Shown: positions 1-12,488 of the stretch, piece by piece
Position numbering within the stretch: the first letter of the stretch is position 1
How the letters are laid out: every line of letters starts with the position of its first letter
NCBI RefSeq assembly: GCF_030253575.1
Contig: NC_080557.1
Span: forward strand, 23,731,501-23,795,500
DNA from: Rhododendron vialii
Lineage: Eukaryota; Streptophyta; Magnoliopsida; Ericales; Ericaceae
Direction: 5' to 3'
DNA length: 64,000 bases
Made by a program: the position numbers and the translations under genes
The notes under the pieces: generated by a model
Told to the model about the DNA's origin: nothing
The model's database searches: none
The model's input: only the letters and a program-made list of their open reading frames with translations

Positions 1-1388
1 TGTTGACACACCGATGCCTCATCGTAGTGGGAGGGTTGTTGTCCCACCCAATCGGTATACGTTCTCGGGAGAATCTTATGATATGATCCCTGAAGTACAA
101 CATGTTGAACCCTGCAACTACAATGAGGAACTAGAAGGTAAAAATGCGGAATTTTGGCAAAAGGCTGTGAAATCTGCATCCACATAATGGAACCAGATGG
201 ATTCATAGCAAAGGGTCAAGAGCACATGTTGTGCAAGCTTAAGGAGTCTATTCGTTGACTCAAGCAAGCATTTAGATCTTGGAGCATCCATTTTGATCAA
301 GCAATCAAGTTTTTTTTTTAATCAATGTCCGGATGATTCATGTGTGTACAAGAAGCGCAATGGAAAAGTGGTGGTGTTCCTGGTACTATATGTAGATGAT
401 ATTCTGCTAATTGAAAACGATGTGGGAATGTTGTTTACAATAAAGGTGTGACTATCTAGCCAGTTCGATATGAAAGACTTTAGAGAAGTCGGTCACATCC
501 TTGGGATTAAGCTTATGTGAGATCACAAGTATAGGATGTTGGGCTTATCATAAGCTACTTATATCGATGAGATCCTTGCTCGTTTTAGCATGTAGGATTC
601 CAAGAAAGGGTTCCTCCATTTTTAGACATAGAATCAACTTATCCAATGATCAATGTCGTAAGACACCTAAAGAGATGGAGAAGATGAAGGCAGTTCCTTA
701 TTCCTTGGCAGTAGGAAGCCTTATGTATGCTATACTGTGTACTAGACCTGATATTTGCTTTGTCGTTGGCATAGTTAGTAGATTTCAGTCTAATCTAGGG
801 CAAGAGCGTTGAACTGTAGTGAAACATATTTTCAAGTATCTGAAAAGAACTAAAGATTATATGTTGGTTTACCAGTCAGATAGTCTGATACCTTATGGGT
901 ACACAGACTAAGATTTTGTGTCAGATAAAGATTCTAGAAGTATAACTCGAGATATGTGTTTACCTCAGAGGTAGAGCCATAAGTTGGAGGAGTATCAAGC
1001 AATCGTGCATTGATTGATTCCACCATGAAGGTCGAGTATGTGGTGGCTTTTTAAGCAGCCAAAGAGGCCGTTTGGCTTAGATACTTCTTGATGGATCTAG
1101 AAGTGATTCCTTTAGTGCAATTAACTATTACATCTATTGTGACAATAGTGGTGCAATTGCTAACTCTAAGGAGCTATTGTTTCATAAGAAGGAAAACACG
1201 TCGAGAGTAAGTATCACCTGATTCGAGAGATCGTTCAGCGATGTGGTGTAAATGTGTCCAAGATCGCATCAGTAAACAACCCAGCAGATCCTTTTACGAA
1301 CAGCTTACAAACTAAGACTTTTGATAGTCATGTAGAGGAACTGTGAGTGAGATGCGTGGCAGTATGACTTTGAGTCTTAGTGCGAGTT
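1..1388 (+). mobile_element. Ty1/copia retrotransposon, 3' part of internal region (decayed)
   Basis: Translated pieces match the integrase-RT linker, reverse transcriptase and RNase H of a copia element. The RT active-site string YVDD lies at about 389-400, within VFLVLYVDDILL. The RNase H end is recognisable near 1020-1330 (STMKVEYVVA, then KIASVNNPADPFT). The element enters from the left edge of the window, so its 5' LTR, gag and most of integrase are outside. It is old and carries many breaks, so it is treated as a fossil. The direction is plus, and the right LTR follows directly. Confidence 0.88.
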
Positions 1389-2687
1389 TGTTAGAAAATT
1401 ATACTAAAAGTCATGCTTTTATGTAATGAATTAATATTTGACTGCTATGTATTAATCAGTTTTATTCATTGTTTGAAGAGAATATTTTATGGGTAATATT
1501 TGCATAATATTTTTGTATGTTGTGCATATGTGTCTTTTATTTTACAAAGTAGATGATCCAGTGTGTAGAGTTCGGCTTACACACAGAAGATCAGATCATC
1601 GGTTCTTATGAAATATAAGATATGGGTCACAGTCTTAGATGGAACTGGACACACCATCAGTACGACTGTAGTACAATGTTTAGTAGGTTTGTTTTGACTA
1701 CAAGGATCGGTCTAATTCCAACTCATTGTGCTAATACACTTTGTGTGTATTAAACGGGATCGTATTAAGGTAATTGTCTTTGTACTAATTCTATAAGACA
1801 ATTGGAACCTTATGGTTATTATGAATGCTTATACTCTTAATCCAAAGATAATTATTAGAGGTATATATTTAATGTTGTTGACTTTGATTCATTAAAGAGT
1901 GAGATCTTTATACGGTCAATAGTCTCGGTAAGTTGGGTCGCCACATTATGTATATGACAATTATTAATTATTAATGGAATCCACATCCCGATAGGGATTG
2001 ATGATACCCCTTGAGTAAGCTTATATGTTTCGAATATGTCAAAGCTTGCAGGTGGATTTTGTATCCGACATATTGAATAAGTTAAGCGAATAGTCTCAAG
2101 ATAAGATGTTGATTAAGTGAGAGATTGTTAGTAATTTATTTTAATCAACGGGTATCTGTAATTTTAACGTGGGGAGATTATTAAGTATTTAATAACATGG
2201 AGCTCGAAATATAGTTGAGATAAGGACGAGAGTGCAATTATAATTTTGTAGTTGGGTGAATTATAATTAGTGAAATAAGAAATAGAATCCCGGTGGGATT
2301 AGGTTTTCTTATTTACAATGGGAGCCCAGACTTATTACTCCTTAGGTCCCTATCGTAGCCTTATGTATACATGTTATGCTCTCAAGGTCAGATTAAAGTT
2401 TTTATTATTATTTAGTAAATAAAGGCAGGCTTAGAGAGAGCCAACAGATCACGAAAGGTACGGTCGAAGATCATAATTCCAGACATGCGGGGAATACAGT
2501 AGAAGATCATAAGGTACGGTTGAACAGTATTTGTGGCATATAGTAAGGTGTGCTGTAACAAGTTCAACCAGCATTCGTGACGCAGGAGTTGTGGTAAAAC
2601 CCTAATTCCACCTTGTAAGGTTTTGCAGTTTTTGTTGTCTAATCTGTACGCGTCATTACTGGGTCTTGGGGATTCAGTTTTCCAACA
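1389..2687 (+). repeat. Right (3') LTR of the copia element
   Basis: The segment starts TGTTAGAAAA right after the RNase H end and finishes TTTTCCAACA, giving the near-perfect short terminal inverted repeat TGTTAG/CCAACA typical of copia LTRs. The length is 1299 bp. The left LTR is outside the window, so neither the target duplication nor the age can be read. The borders are inferred from the terminal motif and the end of coding similarity. Confidence 0.75.
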
Positions 2688-4080
2688 AGACAATCATTCA
2701 CCTTTCCCATATCACCCCGCATAACCAACGACATGAGTACCGCTGTCGTTGCAATCCACCTGCGGGATGGATTACAAATCCGAAGTCGGCAAATCAGGGG
2801 CTAAATCCGAGTAGGGTTTTTGGTTGCCAAAGACCGGAGAAGAGGAGGAGGCAGAGAAGTAATCAACCCGCGTCCCAAATCCACCTCTATATCCGGCATC
2901 CAAACAGGCTGTGTGTGTGTAAATAACATGTCTATTTGGCACTTTTACCTAAGTATTTTGAGAAATAACCACTTTTTAGAGCAAAAATGTCAGTGCTAAA
3001 AAATGATTATTTCTCAAAATAGTTGGATAAAAGTAAAAAAAAAAATTACTTTTCGGATTCCTCTCGTCGAAACGAATCAATACTTCAAAAAAGTTTGGTG
3101 CAAAATTAACAAATGCAAATTTCAGATTTAAGTTAAGTCCAAAAGAACAAACTTATTTTTTGGTTTGATATATTGTTATTTAGTTAAAATTCAAAATTGT
3201 TAGGAACCAAACAATCCAAATATAACCTCTCACCTATATGTGGGACCAACACGCACTAAGTTTGGCTATTAAAAATGACCATAACCAATTTTTGGGCCTC
3301 ACATATATGTAAGAGATTGTGTTTGAATAATTATATATATAGCACTTTTGGTTAAAATTTGACAAAAGTACCCTAATACTGCTAAAGTCATTATATAGTC
3401 CACTACCACTTAAGCCATTAGGTCATATCTGACATATCACCTCTATTTGAATTGCTCTCAAGAGTCCTAGATCACAACCCTCAGTGTTAAAATCATTATT
3501 TAGTCAAAACCATTGTCACGGCTAAATTTAGCCCAAAAAAATGTGCCAAGTAAATGATCAAGTTATTTTTTGGCTCTCAAAATGACCAATCATTTGGAGG
3601 AGTAAATTTGGGTCTTCAAGCTAATGTTTGACTTTAGCTCTCAAAATGATTGTCCGATGGAGATGTTCTAACTTCTAACCTTTCATATGAAAACAAATAA
3701 CAATTGTAGACATGTTGTTATAGTTCTCAAATACTAAAAAATTGTGATAGTGGCAAGAATAAAAACTATTATTATTGTTGCTGATTTAACAACGAATTCG
3801 ATATATTATTCTTTTTGGGAATTGATTTTAACACTCCCTTTTGGTTTTAATTTGATATAAATTTACTATAATACCCCTCCATGTGTGGATTAGTGAACTT
3901 AAAAAGGGTAATGAAGTAAATTCACATGAATAAAGACAAAAAAAGAGAGTGCGAATGGTAAAAAAGTGAAAATCAATACCCTTATTTTAATACATTTGTT
4001 AGACTGAACAAGTTCTGAAACAATTTTAACCTCTGCATATTAGTTTGATGGCATCAATGAATCTGCACCGCCGTCCTTAA
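2688..4080. other. Non-coding AT-rich stretch
   Basis: I see no gene here. 2688-2925 is more GC-rich, with short unrecognised reading frames; the rest is AT-rich with no long ORF, tRNA-like cloverleaf or clear terminal repeats. It is probably old intergenic or decayed repeat DNA. Confidence 0.5.
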
Positions 4081-4197
4081 GAGTTGGACAAGTTTTTTTT
4101 TTGGTGTGCAAAAGAGAAATTTTATTCAAAACTCGAAAGGGTACATCAATCAAGGGAAAGAGAAAGGATTGATGTACCCTCTCGAGTTGGACAAGTT
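4081..4197 (-). mobile_element. Short LINE-type retroposon, likely twin-primed, with 14-bp target duplication
   Basis: The 14-mer GAGTTGGACAAGTT is present at 4081-4094 and again at 4184-4197. Between them lie 89 bp. Read on the minus strand they end in a run of nine A after TTGCACACC, with an AATAAA-like string before it, so this is a poly(A)-tailed insertion. The other end is inverted: about 20 bp around GGTACATCAATC at 4131-4150 is repeated as its reverse complement at 4167-4186 with one mismatch. A poly(A) tail, long target duplication and inverted 5' part are the hallmarks of LINE target-primed integration with twin priming. The parent LINE family is not identifiable from so short a tail. 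Confidence 0.72.
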
Positions 4198-6048
4198 ATT
4201 GGGTAAATTTCACTTAACCTCGCCTCTCCTTTAGTTGTCGGTTACAGATTCCCCCATGCTATTAGGATATCATTACTAACCTATTTTCATACCCATTTTA
4301 CATTAGGATATCATTACTAACCTTTTTTCATACCCATTTTACGCTTAGAATGTTGATATAACATGAATGCCCTTCACAACCCAAGGTAAAAGTCATTAAT
4401 GTCCCTAATCACATCTTTTTAAAAGAAATATGTACATTTAGTTTTAATTATGCATGTATAAATATTTTATTCGTTTTGAAGCTTCAAGAAAATTTCCCGG
4501 GCATATGTAAGCATGAACACAAAGGAATTAGTTCCCTTTCCTTTTTTTACGATGATTCAAATATTATTGTCAAAGAATAACAAAAACTTCTCAAATATAT
4601 GGCTTTAAGGTAATTTTATTTTGCAACCCTATGCCGGGTATTTTTACAACAAAAACATCATGTTAACAGTTTTAGCCAAAAATTCCTTTTTCTCGAACTT
4701 TTAGACTTTCTGAGCCACATTTTTAAACATCAAAGGCCACATTCATTAAAAAATAAACCTTCAAACACTTTACATTAATATTGATAAAAAAAATCTTTAC
4801 ATTGAAAAAATGAACTCAATTTGATATCGATAAGTATTTGATCATTCTTGGTTTAAACTTTGAGATTAATATTTTGAAACAAGACAAGTGAGCTCGATCA
4901 AACATTTATTTATTTTAGTTCAATGTGTTTGTTAAAATTTAAGGTCTTGGACTAGTTTACTCGTATCTTGATTAATTTGTGGGAGATTAATTTCACTTTG
5001 ATCAAATGTCATCGAAATATTTGATTAAGGCAACAATGTGATGTACAAATAAAACCATCACCGAGCATTATTGGCCTTGGTTAAAAGGCCACTATATACA
5101 TTGCCATCCTTTGATTACTAGTCAATGCGTGCATTTTTAAACTTAAACTTCCTTTCCCTTTATTTTCCAATCACATAACACAACCTACCCTATTAATTGC
5201 CCCATAACCTCCCAGTCACCCCCATTATGTCTGCATCCCTCTCAGCATTCTACTAAATTTACATGTTCCCACAGATATGCAAATAAAATCATTCTAAAAT
5301 AATTATTATTCTATTGTACAAAAATGAAAATAAACTTTTGGCTCAACTAAAATAAGTGCTATGAAAAATATGGAGTTTTACAATATGTTAGTTCAATGTT
5401 CAATAAACCTTATTTGGCTTGTTAGTGAAAGGAAAAAATTAGATGTGAAAGAAATTACAAAAAAATAACTATTCTTTTCGGGGGAGGTATCTATTATTAT
5501 TAAAACCCTCAAAGGAGGTCAATAAAAGGGTAGAAATGAAAATTCATGTTTTTCGTTAAAAGAGGTTAGCTGACAAAACTAATAGGGGAGGTCAGCACAA
5601 TTTCAAAAACTTGAAGGGAAGTTTTTGTCGTTGTCAGAAACCTCAAGGGAGATAAGTGAAATTTATCCCAAGTTCTTTGGTGATTGGGTGACATTACTAC
5701 TTGACTGGATTTGTTAATGAATCACATGTTATTTTATCTCCAAAACACAAACATAGAATCAGTTTTCGAGTTTCGCAAAGGATATTGATTTTCATACTTT
5801 TCTTTTATTCAACTGCATTCAATTTTTTTTTATCTTCATACATGTAGAATTACAAAACTACCATTCATACATTTTTTCCTTCACACATGAAAATGATTAA
5901 TAATGTAATTTTACATTATAACTTGGGATGGAGGGAGTACTATTTTCGTGCAAGAGACTCATAATTCACGCCATATTTACCAAAACATAAAAGAATTTAA
6001 ACGTAAGGAAACATTTTTTGCCCGCAAATTAATAAGTTCTTTTACTAG
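4198..6048. other. Non-coding AT-rich stretch
   Basis: No gene is recognisable. It contains a 41-bp direct duplication (4261-4342), a single MITE-like end (5921-5940) and, at 5991-6048, a segment repeated at 54030-54084. Otherwise it is low-complexity, AT-rich sequence without long reading frames. Confidence 0.5.
4261..4342. repeat. Tandem duplication of a 41-bp unit
   Basis: Two adjacent copies begin ATTAGGATATCATTACTAAC, at 4261-4301 and 4302-4342, differing by about one base. It is a simple local duplication with no sign of function. Confidence 0.85.
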
Positions 6049-6158
6049 TCTCTATTATAAAACAGAAGGGTGTGGGGACAAGTTGTTACTACGGCTCAGA
6101 TTTATTTGATCTAATGGTTGATGTGTGCTCTCTAACTCTTTTAAGAAAGTGCTCATAA
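6049..6158 (+). mobile_element. Helitron type A, 5' fragment (A1)
   Basis: It begins TCTCTATTATAAAACAG, the 5' terminus shared by all Helitrons in this window, and continues with type A sequence (ACGGCTCAGATTTATTTGATC). It stops after GCTCATAA, where type B copy B1 begins. In intact type A copies the sequence here reads CACAATCTTTC, so B1 entered between A and T, the host dinucleotide Helitrons use. Confidence 0.75.
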
Positions 6159-6643
6159 TCTCTATTATAAAACAGAAGGGTGTGGGGACAAGTTGTTGGA
6201 ATGGCTTAGATTCATTTGATCCAACACCTGGACTTCCTTCATTAACTTTCTCTCCCTCACTTCACCCCTCAAAAAATCCTAGCCCCCAAACGCATCCTCT
6301 CTTCTTATTCTCCTCCTTCTCCTTCTCCTACTCTATCTCTCTCTCTCCAGATCCGCTGCCTCTCCTCACCATCTTCTCGCACACCCTTTCCCTCACTATC
6401 TCAATCGTCTCTCTCCCCCATGCCCACAACCACGATTTACCCACTCATACCCATTACCCGCCGCCAGTCCCCTCACTCTCTCGATCGTCCCTCTCTTACC
6501 CCCACACCGACCTAGCCACTCCGACACACCACCACGAGCAGCAGCACCGCACCTCTTAGCACCACCAGCGGCGCCACTCCCACCACTAGTGCACCACCAC
6601 AAGGTATCTCTCTCGAAATTAATTGAGAGGTAGAACTTGAAAA
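6159..6643 (+). mobile_element. Helitron type B, 5' fragment (B1)
   Basis: It starts with the common 5' end and then type B sequence (GGAATGGCTTAGATTCATTTG). The body is pyrimidine-rich (CT and CCA tracts at about 6230-6600) and matches B2 at 21371-21815. It is interrupted after CTTGAAAA by A2; in B2 the same place reads CTTGAACATTGTT, so A2 also entered at an A/T junction. The remaining 3' part of B1 is not seen after A2 ends. The plus-strand reading frame through the CT-rich tract is low-complexity and not credible as a gene. Confidence 0.72.
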
Positions 6644-7113
6644 TCTCTATTATAAAACAGAATGGTGTAGGGATAAGTTGTTGCAACGGCTCAGATTTGT
6701 TTGATCAAAGGGTTGATGTGTGCTATCCAACTCTCTTAAGAAAGTGCCCACAATCTTTCAAATATTTCACAAAAATGTCATCTCTTCTTTTTACCCAATT
6801 TTTGTCGTTGGCATGATAAAAAAAAAATTTCCAGCTCCTGTCGTTTGGATCCCCCCACCCTGCCGCCGCCTCTCTCTCGCTCTTGTCATCTTTTAAATCC
6901 CCACCGAGGTCTACAAATCCCGTCAGAAGCTAGGCTAAGAAAAATTCCTTTCGATTATAAAAAAAAAAAAAGAAAAGAAAAAGAAACATTCATTTGAGAT
7001 TTTTGATTTATTCTGGTGAAGCTGATTGAAGAAAGCTGCGTGAAAGATGCGCCAAGAAAGCTCCATGAAAGCAAAGGAAATGAGTCTAACAAATAAACCA
7101 TTTTTTGAAAGCC

Positions 7114-7118
7114 GTGTG
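7114..7118. repeat. Target-site duplication (left), GTGTG
   Basis: GTGTG precedes the first LTR here and follows the third LTR at 20348-20352. The related Helitron A3 reads GCCGTGTGAAACATTCC at about 54522-54538, with a single GTGTG, which is the empty site. Confidence 0.92.
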
Positions 7119-9606
7119 TGTCACGCCCTTGATTTTCAACATAAATAAGGAATACTCTTTTGATAAATAAAGTCATCGCAATAATACAATTAATACCCAA
7201 AAGATCTTCCTTTCTACTGCTCACAAATAAGATTCAGATATTACATTTTTGGCTCATTTGCCCCAAGTTATCGAAATGCCAATGACCGAAGAAAATAATC
7301 TTACAGTTGTAACAAATGCCTTTCCAAAATACTTCTTTCAAATCAAATGCAAGTAATCGCCTCTTTTATACCTTTGAAAGTCATGATCAACAAGCACGAT
7401 ATGCACGCCATGCCAACTTTCTTGTTTTTGCACCTGAAAATGATAGGGTTGAGCATGCACGCGCTCAGTAGAGAAATCTATACGCAAGTTATAGGAAAAT
7501 ATGATGAGTTATGCATCTAGAGTGAGAGAGTAACGACAGATAAGCCCAAGTACACAAGACTGTCAACAGCAGCACACTATGATCAGGGATTCTAGGCGAC
7601 CTATATGAAGGATCTATCTACTCATATGTCAAACAAGTACCAATAATATTCCTACATCATTCTAAGTAAATAAACAACAGCTTTAGTACCGTTCATTACA
7701 TCTCGTACAATTTCACAATTTTTCACATATCACATTTCATCACCAAATCCCATTTCTCATTATCATCAGTCATCAGAATCTCTTTCATCAACTTTATAAA
7801 CCAATTTTGTGTCATGTGTCTGAGCCTAAGCTCCTGCCAGGCACTTACTCGATAACGAGCCCTGAAAGCAAATGATATGAGCATTTAGCTCCTGCCAGGC
7901 TAATTATGGGACCCTGATATCCCCTGCCAAGCGTCCACCTAGAAGGTTGGACCTTGAGTGTTAAATATGAGCTTTTAGCTCCTGCCAGGCTAATTATGGG
8001 ACCCTGATATCCCCTGCCAGGCACCCACCCGTCGATGGGCCCCGAATGTTCTCGTTGTGTCCGATTGTTATTCACATTCAATTCGTATTTTCAAGTTACA
8101 AGCATCAAACCATCCAGTCATTTCTCCATTTAATCAAACAAGTACTTCTCTACTAATTACGCACGTCACGATATTTCTTATAGTCTACGATGCTCACGGA
8201 CTCTTTTACGCTACTATAGCCTTTATGACGATACTCCAACTATGCTAACGAAAAATCAATGGCACAGACACGTTCGACGAGTCGTACGATACGATCTTTC
8301 AGATATTCTGATTTTCAGCAGAGTAGTCCATGTTCAAAAATTTATTAAAAATAGCATACTCAATATTTTTCAATGATTCCAACACCGAAACATCACCAAC
8401 TTACCCATCTTTAAAACCTATAAGGACCCATAACCAATAGGGTCGTTTAACCATAGCCAAACAATGAAAAACGCTGCACAGTGAGCTGCCCAGATTTTCG
8501 GATTACAGGGCAATCTTCTAAAAATCACTATAAATCGAGTTCTTAATATTTTTGAGTGATTCCAGTCCCAATAGTTGGGCGATTGAATGAACTATGAAAG
8601 ACGCAAAGGAACCCTAGTCAAATCTGCACTCCAAGGGTGGTTAAACAGGGGTTTACCGAGGCTACACGAATCTGCCTGACAGATTGACATACCTCCACTC
8701 AATCGATCATAACTTTTTGTGTACTAAGAGTTTTAAGATGATTCCAGTGGCAAATGAAAGCTGACTTCAAGATCTTCGAACCGATATAAAGTTTGCATAA
8801 AACGGACATCGGACGAGGAAGTTATGGCCGTTCGAAGTGGGCTGAAACCCAGAAAACGAGACAGATTGCAGACCAGTATTTTAGATATCACCATAAATTC
8901 AATTCTCAACGGTTTCGAGTGATTCCAGCAGCACTAGAACGGGCTCTAAGTCTACTCTATTTCATACGAAGGAACCAAAATTCAATCATGAGTTTAAGAA
9001 GGCGTAAAACCCCAAAAACAAAGACCCTGTTTCTGCAGAATTTCGGAAATGGAACAAACAACCTCAAACAACGAAACAAAGCACGATCTAGGTACATAAA
9101 CGCCGTATAAACGCATAACAAGAGTAAGAGATCCCTACCTCATGGGTTTTGAGCAAAACCCGAACCTTTGACCAAGTCAACCAAGCTCCCACGCGGTCCG
9201 ATCATGATTTTTTTTGGATATTCGGAAAGCCCATGCGCCGTATAACAACTTTAATTCTCGGGCCTTGTCCGGAATCACCCCCTAGGTAGATGAAATCGAA
9301 GAGAGAAGAGAGGAGGAAGTTTTTCGGAGTAGAGGAGGAGAGAGAGAGTGCCGAGAGAGTGAGAAAAGAGAAATGGGAGAAAGTAGTCTCCTGGGGAAAT
9401 TGTAGAAGTGGGGAGCAATCCCCCGCTTCTCGCACTACACTCACACGTGCACCCTTCACACAATTACCCTTATATCCTCCCACGAACACGTCACACCGAA
9501 TATCTGCACTGTTTATCTCGACGGGCTATACATTAACAAAACAAAAAAAAAAAATATAGCCTAAAAAAAAAAAAAAATAATAATAATAATAATACGGGTC
9601 TCTACA
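7119..9606 (-). repeat. LTR 1 (left, 3' LTR in element sense)
   Basis: 2488 bp, starting TGTCACGCCC and ending GGGTCTCTACA on the plus strand (TGTAGAGACCC...GGGCGTGACA in element sense). It contains a roughly 90-bp internal duplication at about 7880-8040 built on CTCCTGCCAGGCTAATTATG, and A/T and AAT microsatellites near the right end. Small ORFs here recur in all three LTRs and have no recognisable domain. Confidence 0.92.
7878..8055. repeat. Sub-repeat inside the LTR
   Basis: Two units, each opening GAGC(A/T)TTTAGCTCCTGCC and holding TGGGACCCTGATATCCCCTG, start at about 7878 and 7969, giving a unit of about 91 bp. The same block occurs in LTR 2 and LTR 3. It may be a duplicated regulatory segment of the LTR. 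Confidence 0.75.
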
Positions 9607-12488
9607 TCCTACCCTCCTTAAAGAAATTTCGTCCTCGAAATTTAAATCAAACCTATGAAAACACATCATCAAAGAAAAACTCTAATCCACAAGACCGTGT
9701 CCACTCATGATGTTTCGTACCCATCTACTCTCGTGTCCAAGACGCAATGAACTCTACAATGCCACAATCAATTTGTATCACCTCTTACCAAAGCGATCGT
9801 CAGATCCTAAGGTTCACACACATCGATGAAGGAGCTGCCGTGTTCGTTTGAATCTTACTCGTGTTAGCAATCAGTTTTGGTCTCCCAAACCGTATCCATT
9901 TTCACTCTTTCCGATTAATCAGTTCCGGTTCTAAGGATAGTATCCAAACACAAAGGAGAACTTCATGACATCGTAACTCAACAACTTGCCAAGCCATATA
10001 CAATTAACAAGTTTAAGATTTGCCCTTCTCTCCCTTGAGGTTTATAAGACTCTTTATGTACGCTAATAAAGTGGTCAACTCTCATACGTTTCTATTTCAC
10101 TTCCTTTCTTTTTATTCAACTTACTCTCGCTCTCAAGACTCACATAAGCAAAGCTCTAATGAGCCTCAACGCTAACTCAAGACAAGTTCCCTTTAAAGGC
10201 ATACGTTAGCTCAAAGTCTACGTGTCCGACACAATGAGATTTAGAATTAAACAACAATAATGAGTTTCCCACTCACCATTCTCATAGTAAAAGTGCAATA
10301 TCACACACCTCCAAGCAATTTTGACGGAAAACTTGATCCATTGAAAATTTTAGTTTCCGTACTTGAAAAATCATCGAAACACGTCCACCTTGTGGCAAAA
10401 TTTTATAGAATTTAACAGGAAAAGTTCATTTACAATTTTTTTTTTTTTTGATATTATCACCAATCAATCTTATGCACCTCACCTAGTCTTTAAGGGTAAC
10501 GACAATTTAGACAACATAGTAACGAATTTAAGATAAGGTTCACATCTGCATGACATAGCCGACTCCAAACTTGTATCGGTATTATTTTCCAAAATGAACT
10601 AAACTAAAAATCAACTTTCATACAACATCACTCTCATTCGGAAAAAAAAAAAAGAAAAATAAGTTTTGACTTCAACCCGATCTTCAGATGTATCAATAGG
10701 ACACTTCCATTAACCGAACACCAATAATTTCATACATAGATACTCAATACACATAAATCAAAACCGCTAACCACAATCTCTAACTCACACCTCTTTGTAT
10801 CCCCATAACTCTTTTTACCAATTCTGGACTGCATCTTAAGGGCAAATTTCACACATTCAGATTACACAACAGATCAAGCACTTAAATGAAATACCAACAC
10901 ATTTCATACATGAATATCTCCTGAAAATCAACCGTACAATTTAATGTCTTACACAACACCAACCACATATTCACGCATTAACACTCACTCAATATCCAAC
11001 GGATTCAAAAGGTATTCAACGAACTCCCCAAGTGTCCAACGGACTCACCAAGTATCCACTACTTTATAATTCATGGCTTCAGGAAGCCCAACAGTCATCT
11101 TATTCCTTTTACTTTCACAAAACCTTATACAGTGTCTATTTACTTTACCAATCTCGAGCTTTCTCATTCATTCTGTCAAATCAAATCACGTACTTCTCAC
11201 ATTTACAATCCTAAACGTCATATCATAAATGCACGTATCATCAATACAAATCATTCTTCTATTTTAACAATATTGCAACCTATCAACATCTCATCACTTA
11301 AGAATCAATCTTATTCTAGCAGTCACGCTCACCACTAATTTCGCACCATTCCCACTAAAGGCACCAACTACACTCCACTTCATTATCACCCTTAATAGTT
11401 CAACCTCATATCGCCCTTACTTCAAACAATTTCCTTACCTTGCATATATTGACCATTTGACTTAAGTTACATCACTATCGTTCTACTTTCCCTCTCTCCG
11501 AATAACACAACTAATATTCTCCTACCGATTCCTCATAACATCACCACTACGGCAATCACTACAATGACTACAACAACACCATAGCACATCATTTTCTACA
11601 AAATTTCTATATATAGACATCTGTCTCAAACCTAGAGATCTTACCCCTAAGTATAAACCGAGTGTCCAATTGACTTCCCGAGAGTTCCATCTAGAAGGAG
11701 CAGTGATCAAGCGCATCTTCCAACTGGATCTATTCGGTAGTCGCTTGGGTGTCCAGGAGACACATACTGTATCTAGACACCCTACCTATAACCCTCATCT
11801 TCCTAAGTCAACCTCAGATACTTATAACTCTCCACAAGTGTTCCACCCGCCTTACCAATACTCTAAATCACTACCCCTATAACTACCATAACAATAACAA
11901 ACCACAATCACTACCGCAACAAAATATCATCCCTTCAAACACATTCAAGTCACTCACTAGTTCAATCCTCTAGCTATGATACACCTCACTTCACATAAAA
12001 AATTACTTAAAGTGTTTAAAATTTAACAAGTAATCTGCACAATCCAAATAAAACACATCAAGTACTTAGTTCACAAATCTTACTAACAGTCAAACACTTC
12101 TATTACATACTAACCGATATCATCTCTCACATATCGACCTCGCCACTACGCATAGCGACCACAATCCTTCACGACTTTTCAGCTCATCTAAAAGGTATCT
12201 TACCACGTAGAATCCAGTAACAAGACTGCTAACGGAAACCACAACAATGACAACAAATGCTGCCACACCCCCTACGCACAGACCAAACTTCCATTCTTCC
12301 CAAACAAGGGTCACCAGTATTCCACTTAACAGAGTAAACGTAAATGCAAAGCCACACCGGTGAACAAAAGTCGGTCATGCAAGCACACACATGTTTTTGT
12401 TAAAATATGCAATGACTTTTGAACCCATGAGATTAAAAATCTCCCCACGGTCTCAAAGTATTCAAACCTAGACGCTCTGATACCAAGT
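9607..12488 (-). mobile_element. Internal region 1 of the three-LTR element (no gag-pol)
   Basis: 2882 bp between LTR 1 and LTR 2. It begins with the purine tract side and ends with the primer-binding site. Only short ORFs occur, none resembling gag, protease, RT or integrase, so any mobility would need proteins supplied by another element. I see no difference from internal region 2. Confidence 0.88.
12474..12485 (-). promoter_or_regulatory. Primer-binding site, initiator Met tRNA type
   Basis: The minus strand reads TGGTATCAGAGC three bases inside LTR 2. This is the complement of the 3' end of plant initiator Met tRNA and fixes the element's direction as minus. A second copy is at 17844-17855 beside LTR 3. 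Confidence 0.9.

Noticed and set aside
5921-5940. GGGATGGAGGGAGTAC, like a Stowaway MITE end
   Set aside because: Only one end is visible; no matching left terminus or TA duplication was found nearby.
6125-6559. 144-codon ORF rich in Ser, Pro, His
   Set aside because: Runs through the CT/CCA-rich tract of Helitron B1; low-complexity, not kept in B2.
8793-9110. 105-codon ORF repeated in all three LTRs
   Set aside because: Lies in LTR sequence, has no domain and recurs only because the LTR does.
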